Source: Pseudophaeobacter sp. EL27 (lineage in GTDB: Bacteria > Pseudomonadota > Alphaproteobacteria > Rhodobacterales > Rhodobacteraceae). Taken from it: DNA of 64,000 nt. The stretch lies in NCBI RefSeq assembly GCF_900313025.1, contig NZ_OMPQ01000014.1, positions 3 to 64,002 of the forward strand. The letters are read 5' to 3'. A program made the position numbers and the translations under genes. The notes beneath the pieces were generated by a model that was not told the DNA's origin, did no database searches, and was given only the letters and a program-made list of their open reading frames with translations. Shown one piece after another: positions 44,483-54,132 of the stretch (its first letter is position 1; the number at the start of each line of letters is the position of its first letter).

Positions 44483-45133
44483 CTAGGTTGGCCTCACGCC
44501 ACTGGAAGCCATATCTGAATAGTTCCTCACAGTCTGAGGGTACCATTTCCCACCTTTGGCAGTTCGGACGCCTCTGTCGTTCAACAGTCGTGCGGTTCCC
44601 GAAAACGTCCCAGCCTCGGCAATCGCCTGTTCAAAATCGGTCCGTATCGTTTCGAAGAATTCCTGCTTCTCTAATCGTCGTTGAGCGGCCAGCGCCAGAG
44701 CATTCCGACCAAGCACGGTCCCTCGCTTCTTTGCCACTCTGAGTGCCGCTCTGGTGCGTTCTGAAATCTGTCGGCGTTCCTCTTCGGCAAAACAGGCCAG
44801 CAGGTGCAGGAAGAAGGTCGAGACGTTTGGATGCTCACAAACGACCAGTTCGACGCCTTGGTCGATGATCCCCGAGATGAATGACACCTTCCGAGAGAAC
44901 CTGTCCAACTTCGGGATCAGTAGCTTGGATCGGGTCTTCTTGACTAGGTTGATTGCGTTCCACAGCTCGACCCGGTCGTCACGCTTGCCAGACTGGATTT
45001 CCGTGAACTCGGCAATCACCGTGTCATGCGGCTGAAGGAACTGCTCAACCATCGAACGCTGGGCTTCCAGCCCCAGACCAGACCGCCCCTGCCGTTCCGT
45101 CGAAACCCGATAGTAGGCAACGTATTCTGTCAA
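44483..45133 (-). CDS. serine recombinase (resolvase family)
   Basis: This 216-residue resolvase-type protein starts at a TTG with GGAGGG seven bases upstream: MTEYVAYYRVSTERQ with the catalytic Ser11. It continues through the core (SGLGLEAQRSMVEQFL and LLIPKLDRFSRKVSF) to a C-terminal helix-turn-helix-like end (RLLNDRGVRTAKGGKWYPQTVRNY). It may resolve multimers of the excised polymerase element or be a former integrase. An in-frame upstream extension to 45205 lacks a ribosome binding site. Confidence 0.88.
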   Translation of the reverse strand: MTEYVAYYRVSTERQGRSGLGLEAQRSMVEQFLQPHDTVIAEFTEIQSGKRDDRVELWNAINLVKKTRSKLLIPKLDRFSRKVSFISGIIDQGVELVVCEHPNVSTFFLHLLACFAEEERRQISERTRAALRVAKKRGTVLGRNALALAAQRRLEKQEFFETIRTDFEQAIAEAGTFSGTARLLNDRGVRTAKGGKWYPQTVRNYSDMASSGVRPT

Positions 45134-45509
45134 ATCGAACCCTCCGTATAAAACAAACCTTGGTTTGTCGTGTAAGGGGTCCGAAAGTTGGACAGTGTTG
45201 GGCAACGGTCGAGTAGAGGCTTGGCCGATTGGCTTTGCCCAGATGGCCGCTATGCGCAGATTGGGTACTTTGCAAAGTCAAGCCGTTTTCCCAAAGCGGA
45301 CCATCAGTGACACGGTCGCAAAGGTTGCTCTAAACCTACTTAGGGCAGTTCGCTTTGATCCTAGAGCCGCACGCAACGCTGATTGTTTTGGCCATTTCCC
45401 AGATCAATTTGTGTAGGCAAAATGCGAGATTTGGACTGCGAAATGTTCTGAATCCCTCGTAAGAAACATTCCTATTCAGCGCGAGGCCAATGGAAGCCTT
45501 GCTTGGCAT
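45134..45509. other. intergenic region without recognisable genes
   Basis: These 376 bases separate the resolvase start from the end of the large helicase gene. Apart from a short stem (GTCC/GGAC near 45179-45193), nothing is recognised. The resolvase promoter should be in its left part. Confidence 0.5.
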
Positions 45510-48500
45510 TCAACTGGGTTCGCCTTCCAAGCAGGCCCTTATCACGTCAACGATCTTGGTAGGATTATCCCGCCATTCCCGCGAGGTGACGGTCACAGCC
45601 TTCCAACCAAAAGCTTCCAGCAGAATGGCACGTTCAGTCAAAACTTCTAAAGTGGCATGGTTCGCATAGGTCTCTTTTCTATCGATCAGAATGGCCAGCT
45701 TAAAGTCTGGTTCATCCGCGTGGCGGACGGCGACATCGACGCAAAAGCGGGACATGCCGTGGTTGACCACTGCAACAATTCCGCGCCTTTGCAAGGCATC
45801 GGCAATCTGTTCTGCGGCCACATTCACAGGTTTTTCGTTCCGGTCCACATTGCTCATTACCGCCTTAAGGGCCAGACCTGCTCCTTGCCTATCTCCGGTT
45901 GAGGCAAGTTGCGCATACCGCAAGAAAGTCTTCAGCGCGTTGGCACCTGCATTATAGTCGTTGGTGATCTGCTCAGAGGTGATCGACGACACAACGATCA
46001 TGTTTTCCTTCGCACGCGAAAAGATAACATTCAGGCGCTTTTCGCCTCCGACCTTGTTGATGGGGCCAAAGTTCATCCGCATCTTACCATTTTCCGGCGG
46101 AGCATAGCAGATCGACAGCAAAATGATGTCTCGTTCGTCGCCCTGTACATTCTCGAGGTTCTTTACGAAAAGCCCGATGAATTCGCCATCACTTTCGCGT
46201 TCAAATTCAGTTTCGAGCTGGCGAGAAAAGTCCTTGTCGGTACGTGCCAGATCTCTCAAAGCGGTTTCAATCTCGGATTGCTGCGCCTCCGAGAAGGCGA
46301 CGATGCCGATCGTTTTGTGACTTTCCTGAGCAAGGATGTCGCGCAGCAGATGGGCGATATAGCGAGCTTCTTCGGCGTTTCGCCGCAGGGCATAAACACC
46401 CTCATTGATCATATGATAGGAAATTGGACGCGCCAAAATCTCGGATGCGGTTAGCGGGGGAGCCCCTGCATCCATCACATCGATTTGAGGTTGCGCCTGC
46501 CGGTTGTGTGTCGCCGGAATCGTCAATAACTGCCCATTGTAAAAGGCCCCGTTGGAAAAGCTTATCAGCTCTTCGCTGCGCGATCGATAGTGCCAGCTAA
46601 GCATCGTCGATTTCAACCGTTCTGCCGCAAGGGTCAGAAAGCTATCCTGCTCCAATTCAAAGTTCAAATCTTCTTCAGCATCATCAAAACCCTCGGCAGC
46701 GTCACTACTGCCAAAGAACTTTGACGGCGGGAGCTGCATCTCATCTCCCACAACGATGATCTGCGGAGCGCGCATCAATGTTGGCACCGCATCTTCTACT
46801 GGAATTTGCGATGCCTCGTCGAAGATCACCACATCAAACAGATCGGAATCAAGTGGCAGCACATCCGCCACTGAAAGCGGGCTCATCAACCAGATCGGCT
46901 TCATGTCCGGTATCAATGCTCCGGCAGGACCACCTAACATTTCGCGCGGCGACCGATAGGCACGGGTCTTTTTGAATTCATGTTCTAATGCCCGACGCGC
47001 CTTGGCATAGGATGACTTGTGCGCCCGGTCTTCCATCGACAGGTTGCGATCCATTTCAGCGGTCAACGCGATATGGGTGTCAAAGGTTTCCATGGCACGC
47101 AGTTCCAGCAGACTCGCATTGACCTTTTGCAGGGCCTTCCGGCTCTCTGCGATCTTTGCACGAGCCCGCTCAAGCATGGCATGATCAATAGCCGACAGGC
47201 CAGGAGTCTGGACCACGCTGCGGCGCACAGTCTCAGACAGGATTTCTGCGTGCAACTGATCTGTTGATAAATCAAGGTTGCGCAAACAACGCCAGATCGA
47301 TGCAGGCGCTTCTGCCAGCGGTTGCAACATGAACTTCAGATCACGCAAATGCGGCCGGCTGAGTGCGAGCGCATCAAGCACCAGAGCCAACTCAGACAGT
47401 GGCAATGTTTCCAGCCCGTCAATCAGGCCGGTAGCTTCTTCCAACAGCCCTTCGACCACAGGAGCGTGGCGGGCCAACGCCAGCACCTGACGCTCCGAAG
47501 CGGCCGGATCACTCGCCACGTTGGCCAGGATCGGGTCTACTGCGACCCCTTCTGCCATTCTCCCTGCCGCCCGTTCCGCCACAATTGTGGAAAGGACTGT
47601 GAAATCTTCAAATCCATACCGCCCAGCAGTTTGCCGTTTGGTTTCAACCAGTACCGCTCTGGCTGTATGTTCAGCATCAAGCTGCGATAGAAGATCTACC
47701 ACAGTGGGAGCAACAGCGGCATCCACCGTCCGTGTGCGCGACGAAACGGTTTTTTTCAATTGCCGCCAAGGGCCAGACAGGAACGACAGGAATTTGCCTT
47801 CTTTGTCCTGCGCCAGCCGCAGCGCTGTTTTGGTTTCATCAGGGGTCAGCCGCTGGGTCCAGGCGGATGCCTTTTCAGCTGCCGCAGCTAAGGCACGCTT
47901 TTTCTCCTCTACCAGGCGCAATTCGCCCTTGAACTGGCGGCTTTCGCGGCTTGCAGGGTCCAGCAGGCCTAGTTGTCCCACCTCTGCCATTGCGGCAACA
48001 CGCGCAGCAAACCGAATTTGCGCAAACCCAGCACCCGCGCTGGTGATCTCACCAAACAGGTCGGCGCTTATTCCGGTCAACAGCTTGGCGCGCGACGCCA
48101 GATTTGCGGCCCGTTCCGGCACCTGATCCAGGGTCTTGTCATCTGCCCAGACCGCCGGGGCCAACAGTCTTTCGGGTCGTTGCGACAGACACTGCCCCCC
48201 TGCCAAGCCTTTGGTTCCGGTCAGCGCCCGGTCTACGGCATCCTCATACTCCAACCAATCCGACAGATCAGGCAACAGGTCCCGATCATCATCGTCCAAA
48301 CCGGTCGCAGGGGCGCTCAGCGCGCGGTCAATCACGGAATAAAGCGCTTCATTTGTCCCAACCGCAGCGGAGGACATGGCCTTGATATGCACGCGCACAT
48401 CAGCAAGCGCTTCTGAAATACGTCTTAGCAGTGCCGTACGTTCATCCGTCAGCATGGCCGTGGTCTTTGGACGAGCCTCACTGGTCCAACGCGTGTAGAT

Positions 48501-50633
48501 CTCCTCCATCTCTTGAATGAAATCGCGCTTGTTTTGCTGACTGTCGTGCACAAGACTACACAGAGCCCCAAGGCCCACGCCCGTCAAACGGTTGAACACC
48601 ACATCCAAAGCGGCGCGTTTTTCACAAACGAACAGCACACGTTTCCCTTGCCCGATGAAGTCCGCAATCAGGTTGGTGATGGTCTGTGATTTGCCCGTAC
48701 CAGGCGGGCCCTGAATGACATAACTTTCCCCACTGCGAGCATTCAGAACCGATTTTTCCTGACTAGGATCCATTTCGATGACTGGATAGCGATGTTCCGG
48801 CTTGGGAAGGCTGGGAATGCCACCAGTATCAAAATTGCGTTCATTGAACAGCAGATCAAAGGCGGGATTTGGAGGCAATTCACCCGCCAAGATGGAGTCA
48901 TAATCCCGCACTAGAGACATTTTTCGATAGTTAAAGTTGGCAAGGGTTACCGAGCAAAGATCAAAGCTCCAGTTAAAGCGTCCATCAGTGTCCTGCGCCG
49001 AAGAAAACGTTGTCGCCTCACGTTCTGCCATTGCAGGATCGACCACGTGAGAGGTACTGAACATCCGAGGCAGTGCCCGCCCCATCACGGCCTGATTGGG
49101 AGCCTGCGCAGGTGTGACGTATTCTTTGAATAGCTGTAGCCCCAGCGGGTTGAACCCAGGATGCTCATAGGAATAGCGAAGCCCAGATCGCGCCCGCCTG
49201 CCTTTAACTATGCCAACGCGGCGCTTGTTAAATTGATCTAGGCGGCGGCGCACCTTTTGGTGCAATACCTTGATACGCGGTTTGTCTGCATATTCCAGGC
49301 GTACACCGGGCTCGCTGGACAAAATCTGGGTCTCGATAAGTTGATAGAGATCCTGCAGGGCCTCCGGCTGAGACATGTCCACCGTTCTTGGCAGTTTGAT
49401 GCCAAACAGCTTTTCCAACGCAAAGGATAAGGCCGGATTGACCTCGGCCACTGTATCAAGAGCTTTTAGGGTGAAGACATCCTTTACCCCCTTGCGGCGC
49501 TTCAATTCTGCCCGCAGCAACAAAAGCGGCGAGGAAATCGGCACATGCGGATCGTTCTTCAGATCATACCAACGCAGGAATACGGGCACCAAACGCAGTG
49601 GGGCTGCCCCATATTCCCGCGCAACCCGCGCACTTTCTGAGCGTAGCTTGGACAGGACTGATGGCGCAAACTGCATCTCTTCAAAACGAATGTAATCCCG
49701 CAAGGCAACCTCTTTGCCCGACAGCAGCATTTGCATGGCACGGGCATCTGCGGTGAACAGTTCTTCGGATTTGATCGCCTGAAAATTCATAACCAAAGGC
49801 ACGGATGTTTCTGTCAGGTTCAATTCGGTCGAGACAGGCTTGTGGTAGATCAGTCGATTGCGCCTAGTCATATCATATAGCCGGGCGCGCAAACGCTTAA
49901 GCAACTCACCTCTGGGCAAATTGGCATCTGTCCCGAATGAAGCACTCGTTGTCAGTTCATTGTCAAAAACTGAACCGATCATGCGATGGTTTTCAAACGC
50001 GCGGATCAGGGTGGGCATGTCTTGTGCTCGGTTGAACCGTTCCAACTCGGTCATGCGCTCGATCGCGCGACAGATCACCGGGCTAAGCCGATTGTTCAAC
50101 TGAGCCAAATCACTGCGATAGCGGGTAAAGGTTTCGAGCTGTTCCTTCTGCCGAAAATCAAGACCGGTCGCCAGTGAACCGATGATCATTCCCAGCCCAT
50201 AGATGTCAGTGATCGGGTCGTGATGGCCTGCTTCGACCTCCCAGGACCGGTAATGGGTTAAAAAAAGTGGACCGGCTTCGGCATCCTCTACAACTTTTGC
50301 GTCATGCACGTTGGTTCCGGTTGTGTCATCAGAAGTCACTCTGAGTTCACTCACGACCTTGATACCGCTCTTGGCCTGCAAGTCCTTGCGACTGCGAACC
50401 GCGCGGTCCGATGCCGGTGCACTTGCATCGGTCTGAATAAAGAACAGATGGCCATGATCCGTTTTCAGCTTAGCCAGCGGAAACAACGGAGCCACTTGTC
50501 CGGCATCATGCACCTCAGCGACCTGCTGCATCAGGGGCAAAACGGCGGCCAACAGGTCCTCATTCCCGATTGAATGCGTTTCATTCCAGCTTTCAAGAAG
50601 CTCAAAGAAACCATGTTCTGCAACATCAATCAT
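45510..50633 (-). CDS. pseudokinase-DUF4011-SF1 helicase-nuclease fusion
   Basis: This 1,707-residue protein starts at ATG 50633, which overlaps the upstream stop (ATGATTGA). Residues 1-230 look like the C-lobe of a kinase fold (VHDAGQVAPLFPLAKL, then HDPITDIYGLGMIIGS) without an HRD or DFG, hence a pseudokinase. Around 240-330 is a DUF4011-type segment (LKRLRARLYDMTRRNRLIYHK). The SF1 helicase core has Walker A GPPGTGKS near residue 640, Walker B FDEASQIP near 1268, and GDEMQLPP after it. The last 120 residues (LAILIDRKETYAN, AILLEAFGW) look like a Vsr/MTES_1575-type nuclease. DUF4011 helicase-nuclease fusions are known as the Hhe defence protein; the kinase-like start and protease partner here are unusual. 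Confidence 0.8.
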   Translation of the reverse strand: MIDVAEHGFFELLESWNETHSIGNEDLLAAVLPLMQQVAEVHDAGQVAPLFPLAKLKTDHGHLFFIQTDASAPASDRAVRSRKDLQAKSGIKVVSELRVTSDDTTGTNVHDAKVVEDAEAGPLFLTHYRSWEVEAGHHDPITDIYGLGMIIGSLATGLDFRQKEQLETFTRYRSDLAQLNNRLSPVICRAIERMTELERFNRAQDMPTLIRAFENHRMIGSVFDNELTTSASFGTDANLPRGELLKRLRARLYDMTRRNRLIYHKPVSTELNLTETSVPLVMNFQAIKSEELFTADARAMQMLLSGKEVALRDYIRFEEMQFAPSVLSKLRSESARVAREYGAAPLRLVPVFLRWYDLKNDPHVPISSPLLLLRAELKRRKGVKDVFTLKALDTVAEVNPALSFALEKLFGIKLPRTVDMSQPEALQDLYQLIETQILSSEPGVRLEYADKPRIKVLHQKVRRRLDQFNKRRVGIVKGRRARSGLRYSYEHPGFNPLGLQLFKEYVTPAQAPNQAVMGRALPRMFSTSHVVDPAMAEREATTFSSAQDTDGRFNWSFDLCSVTLANFNYRKMSLVRDYDSILAGELPPNPAFDLLFNERNFDTGGIPSLPKPEHRYPVIEMDPSQEKSVLNARSGESYVIQGPPGTGKSQTITNLIADFIGQGKRVLFVCEKRAALDVVFNRLTGVGLGALCSLVHDSQQNKRDFIQEMEEIYTRWTSEARPKTTAMLTDERTALLRRISEALADVRVHIKAMSSAAVGTNEALYSVIDRALSAPATGLDDDDRDLLPDLSDWLEYEDAVDRALTGTKGLAGGQCLSQRPERLLAPAVWADDKTLDQVPERAANLASRAKLLTGISADLFGEITSAGAGFAQIRFAARVAAMAEVGQLGLLDPASRESRQFKGELRLVEEKKRALAAAAEKASAWTQRLTPDETKTALRLAQDKEGKFLSFLSGPWRQLKKTVSSRTRTVDAAVAPTVVDLLSQLDAEHTARAVLVETKRQTAGRYGFEDFTVLSTIVAERAAGRMAEGVAVDPILANVASDPAASERQVLALARHAPVVEGLLEEATGLIDGLETLPLSELALVLDALALSRPHLRDLKFMLQPLAEAPASIWRCLRNLDLSTDQLHAEILSETVRRSVVQTPGLSAIDHAMLERARAKIAESRKALQKVNASLLELRAMETFDTHIALTAEMDRNLSMEDRAHKSSYAKARRALEHEFKKTRAYRSPREMLGGPAGALIPDMKPIWLMSPLSVADVLPLDSDLFDVVIFDEASQIPVEDAVPTLMRAPQIIVVGDEMQLPPSKFFGSSDAAEGFDDAEEDLNFELEQDSFLTLAAERLKSTMLSWHYRSRSEELISFSNGAFYNGQLLTIPATHNRQAQPQIDVMDAGAPPLTASEILARPISYHMINEGVYALRRNAEEARYIAHLLRDILAQESHKTIGIVAFSEAQQSEIETALRDLARTDKDFSRQLETEFERESDGEFIGLFVKNLENVQGDERDIILLSICYAPPENGKMRMNFGPINKVGGEKRLNVIFSRAKENMIVVSSITSEQITNDYNAGANALKTFLRYAQLASTGDRQGAGLALKAVMSNVDRNEKPVNVAAEQIADALQRRGIVAVVNHGMSRFCVDVAVRHADEPDFKLAILIDRKETYANHATLEVLTERAILLEAFGWKAVTVTSREWRDNPTKIVDVIRACLEGEPS

Positions 50634-51807
50634 TGGGCACCTCCACAAGTGCCTTGCGCAGTGACACCAGCTTTTTCTTGGGCACACCAAGGTCTTTGGT
50701 AATGCGCGGTGTAATCGCATCCGACAGCCCGTATTTGTCGGCAAACTGCATTGCTTCCAATAACGGTTCGTCTTCAAGATCCGGATCCGCAGCTGCAAAA
50801 TCTAGCAGAACCGATGCCATGTAATCCTTCACGTCATCACTTGCCTCCGGCAGGCGGGACAGTTCTGTGTCATCGGATGGGATCATTGTGCGGTCAAAAT
50901 CTGGGAAGTAAGCGCGGGCGTGCGCCTCGATCTCTTCGGACTGAGCCCAATCGGCGCTCAGAAGTTTCTGTATCGTCAGGCGGGTCAGATCGGTCAGTTT
51001 GCGCTGCGCCAGCAGGTCCAGCCGTTCCAACTGGTCATCACCTTCCACCAACTTGGGAAGACGCGCGTCAGCGGTCTCTTTGTCCTTGGCCCAATCGGCA
51101 AGAGCAATCGCGCGGATGTAGGTTTCAGGATGTGATCCCCCCTGCGATCCGTCCTTCTTGCTTAAATCAAGCGCCTCCGCTGCCTGTTCGAGATAGGTTT
51201 CAACCGAAAACTTCTTCAACCCGGACCCAACCTTGATCAGCAAGGAAATTGCTGCATCCCGGTTCGCACAAACCATAAGGCCGACCCGGTCAGCAAAAAT
51301 CTCCTGATAGATCTGCGACAGCCAGAGCGACTGCAGATGCGCAGGATGCGATCCATTTTCCCCGCAAATCCACCCCAGCATCCGATCAGCCGTGAAATAC
51401 CGCCCATCCTCGCGGGTCTTGTGCAGGTAATGCGCCATCTCATGACCCAGCAGGCAGCGCAACTCAGCGTCGTTGAGAATATCAATGATCTCGCCCTCAA
51501 ACATGATGTTGATTTCATTGGGGGTATAGATCAACGCGGCATTCCGATGACTTCCCGTGCCCTGAAAAAGGTTGAGCGGCACGTCAATCTCAAGCGCTTT
51601 TTTCACTTCGCCCACAACAGCGAACAATCTGTCATGCGACCCTGCGTCCAATCGCACTGCATTTTTCAGCAACATCAGTCGATTTTCATCAAAGGCCTGT
51701 TCTGTCAATTTGTCAGAGGCAAACCAAGCCCAGGTATCGGCTTCTTCGCGCTGCAAAAAATCGGCGAGGGCGTTGTGGTAATTCAGGAATGGCGGGATTT
51801 CGGACAA
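50626..51807 (-). CDS. M48-like metalloprotease coupled to the helicase-nuclease
   Basis: This 393-residue soluble protein has a zincin motif HEMAH (His122, Glu123, His126) and a downstream E-x-x-x-D (EIFADRVG) typical of M48-type proteases. There are no membrane segments. The C-terminal half is helical. Its stop overlaps the start of the large helicase gene by eight bases, so both are made together. A protease activated on infection, acting with the helicase-nuclease, is a plausible but unproven idea. Confidence 0.75.
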   Translation of the reverse strand: MSEIPPFLNYHNALADFLQREEADTWAWFASDKLTEQAFDENRLMLLKNAVRLDAGSHDRLFAVVGEVKKALEIDVPLNLFQGTGSHRNAALIYTPNEINIMFEGEIIDILNDAELRCLLGHEMAHYLHKTREDGRYFTADRMLGWICGENGSHPAHLQSLWLSQIYQEIFADRVGLMVCANRDAAISLLIKVGSGLKKFSVETYLEQAAEALDLSKKDGSQGGSHPETYIRAIALADWAKDKETADARLPKLVEGDDQLERLDLLAQRKLTDLTRLTIQKLLSADWAQSEEIEAHARAYFPDFDRTMIPSDDTELSRLPEASDDVKDYMASVLLDFAAADPDLEDEPLLEAMQFADKYGLSDAITPRITKDLGVPKKKLVSLRKALVEVPND

Positions 51808-52245
51808 AGGCTTTTCTCGCGTAAGAACTGAATGATCTGGTCGTAAATGAAGGGAGCATAATCTTGCCTACCCTATGGCAATAAGGAACTGACCAACCAT
51901 CATCAAGCCGCTAGAGTCTCCTGACCGGGGACAACTGTCTCAGTCTTGCCCGAATTTCGCAATAATCGCGCAAACGCCCAGCAAGGTTCCGACCAGTGTG
52001 ATCTACGAACGGACGGATATTCTAGCGTCGGAGGTCTGTTCTTGCGGCGAGTAACCAGCACCAAAGGCGTTGTTTCTGCTTCAGCACAGTCCGCAAACAA
52101 GAGGTTGATTTGTACCGCATAAGGGTTTTGCTGCTGGTCACGTTTAAAATCCGCTTTCTATGGAGATGATTTTATAGCGATGTCTCCTCTGGGCTGGGAG
52201 CTGCCCTTCCTTCCTGTAAGCAGACACCAGCAGCCCTCAGGCTTC
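51808..52245. other. intergenic region without recognisable genes
   Basis: The 438 bases between the protease gene start and the end of the lipoprotein gene hold no convincing gene. The protease-helicase operon promoter should lie near 51810-51900. Nothing else is identified. Confidence 0.5.
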
Positions 52246-52617
52246 TTAAAGGCCCGGACTGGGTATCAAGGTTCCTTCAGGAAACAGCCTGAAATCGCTT
52301 CGAAAAACCTTGTAGAGAGTGCATCTATCCTGCCCGATGATGTCCTGGCCGACGCGAATACACTCCGCCCTGACACGTTCGCCGCTTTCAAAACGAAACC
52401 CTATGTCAGCCAATGGATCATCCAATTGGTACTGTGCTTTCCCGAAGTAGTAGGTGCCGTTGATCATCACCAGATCGAGTAGCGAAGTGCCGCCAGGATA
52501 GTACATTACAAGCATATCGTGACCATCGGCGTTCGTCAGTTTGACAGATGTTGGAATGCAGGCCTGCATCACCAATAGTGCTGTCGCAGCGGCGGTTAGT
52601 TTGAAAAGTCGCTTCAT
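52246..52617 (-). CDS. putative small lipoprotein
   Basis: This 123-residue protein has a signal peptide and lipobox (MKRLFKLTAAATALLVMQAC), followed by a beta-rich mature part (SVKLTNADGHDMLVMYYPG). No family is recognised. It lies 44 bases after the GYF-domain membrane protein gene on the same strand and may be co-transcribed with it. Confidence 0.6.
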   Translation of the reverse strand: MKRLFKLTAAATALLVMQACIPTSVKLTNADGHDMLVMYYPGGTSLLDLVMINGTYYFGKAQYQLDDPLADIGFRFESGERVRAECIRVGQDIIGQDRCTLYKVFRSDFRLFPEGTLIPSPGL

Positions 52618-52661
52618 CTTGTAAAAGCCTTTTGGGTTGGGAATGTATTTGTTTCAATCGG

Positions 52662-53495
52662 CTAGAAGCTGGCAAACCGAACCTGAAAATAGAACTGATT
52701 GTTCGTCTCGGAGATCGTCAGGGCAATCGGTGTGGCTGTGCCGCTGGTGTTTTGAACCGTGGCGCTGCACTCACGCTGGCCAAGCGTTTCTGAGTATTTG
52801 ACCTCTTTGATGTCCGTAATCCTGACCACTTCGGCATTGGCAAAGTTGATCGGAATGTTGGGATAAAGGTCTTCGATCATGCTCATGGATGTTCGGCTGT
52901 CGCACTTCGGCAGACCCGACATAGTGTAGCCACCTCCCGGCCATGCAATCGAAATGAACCCGCCCAGCACCAACATGCCAATCCACGCAAACAGCGGCCC
53001 ACTGCCCAAGCCCGTTCGTTTTGAGCGCAAGAAAATGTAGGCCGGAACAAACAACAGTATCCAAACCAACAGGCCGTCTGCCGCATCCTTGCGGCCACTT
53101 CGTTCCACGGCGTTCTGATCGAACAAAGCGCAGAGCGTATTGGCAAAGAAGACCAGCAGGAACGAGGCCCCGGGCAAGGAGGTCCAACCAAAAGGACCTG
53201 CTGCCAGTTGTCCGATCATCAAGTCCGCAAAGGTCATCACTAGCGGCACCAGTATCAGCATATACAGCCAGTGGTTCTGTATCTCGCCTGTCGGCACCAA
53301 TGGCGGTTCGTTTGCTTCTCTGACCCCCGGAACCTCTGCGATCCTCTTCCAGTCGTCCGCATAACCCTTGGTCCAAACGAGTGTCTTCTCGTTCAGCTCT
53401 CCGTTCTCGTAGCGCGTCTTCAGGTCAGAGAAAGTGACCGGCCCAAGACGTTCGCCGCCGATGATGTAAAACCATTCTATATTCGCTTCAGTCAC
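52662..53495 (-). CDS. GYF_2-domain membrane protein
   Basis: This 277-residue protein has an N-terminal GYF_2 domain (WFYIIGGERLGPVTFSDLKTRYENGELNEKTLVWTKG, residues 9-45). It is followed by hydrophobic segments around residues 75-95, 105-125, 140-156 and 168-185, and an extracytoplasmic-looking beta-rich tail. GYF_2 domains are thought to bind peptides near the membrane. Its link to the neighbouring genes is unknown. Confidence 0.75.
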   Translation of the reverse strand: MTEANIEWFYIIGGERLGPVTFSDLKTRYENGELNEKTLVWTKGYADDWKRIAEVPGVREANEPPLVPTGEIQNHWLYMLILVPLVMTFADLMIGQLAAGPFGWTSLPGASFLLVFFANTLCALFDQNAVERSGRKDAADGLLVWILLFVPAYIFLRSKRTGLGSGPLFAWIGMLVLGGFISIAWPGGGYTMSGLPKCDSRTSMSMIEDLYPNIPINFANAEVVRITDIKEVKYSETLGQRECSATVQNTSGTATPIALTISETNNQFYFQVRFASF

Positions 53496-53644
53496 GCGGA
53501 CCTCCGAAAGGTGAAATTGCTACGCGAGATGTGCTCGCAATGCCTTGGTACGGCCATCCAAGTGGAAGGCCGACATGAAATATCTACTTTTTAGATAATC
53601 TGATTTCAAGATTATTGGAACCCTCGCTAGTTGCGAGGGACCAA

Positions 53645-53902
53645 ATGACAAAGACACTGCGTTCAGAAGGGCAAATTGCGCTCGTGGCTGCGCTCATTCA
53701 GGCTCGCAAAGATGCTGGCCTCTCTCAAGCGTCGCTCGCGGAAAGGCTGCGCTGCCATCAGTCGTTTGTTGCACGGATCGAAAGTGGGCAGCGGCGGATC
53801 GATGTGCCCGAACTGGTGATCCTGTGCCGGGCTTTGCGGGCTGATCCTATGGATGTTCTGCAGGTCGTTGCGGAAAGCACGCCCGTGGATGCGCGGATCT
53901 AG
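53645..53902 (+). CDS. XRE-family transcriptional regulator
   Basis: This 85-residue protein is a single helix-turn-helix: IALVAALIQARKDAGLSQASLAERLRCHQSFVARIESGQRRIDVPELVILCRAL. ATG 53645 follows GAGGGACCA, a good ribosome binding site. It is divergent to the GYF-domain gene and may regulate it or other island genes. Confidence 0.82.
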   Translation: MTKTLRSEGQIALVAALIQARKDAGLSQASLAERLRCHQSFVARIESGQRRIDVPELVILCRALRADPMDVLQVVAESTPVDARI

Positions 53903-54132
53903 CTGCTCGATTGCTTGAAATTTTTACGCAAACACCCCGACCATAGGTCAAAGGTGTCGCTGGTCGCCCAGCGACCATTCTTCGTGAGAGGTTTCTAAGC
54001 CCCAATGTGACCGCGTCGGCCACATCAGAATCAGTGGTAGCAGCTAGTTTGGGGAGCGGAAGGCGTCTGTTCGCGCGTTGAATTCTCTAGTACTTGTCAG
54101 TCAAAGGGGCTGTGTGGGTCAATTTTTCCAAC

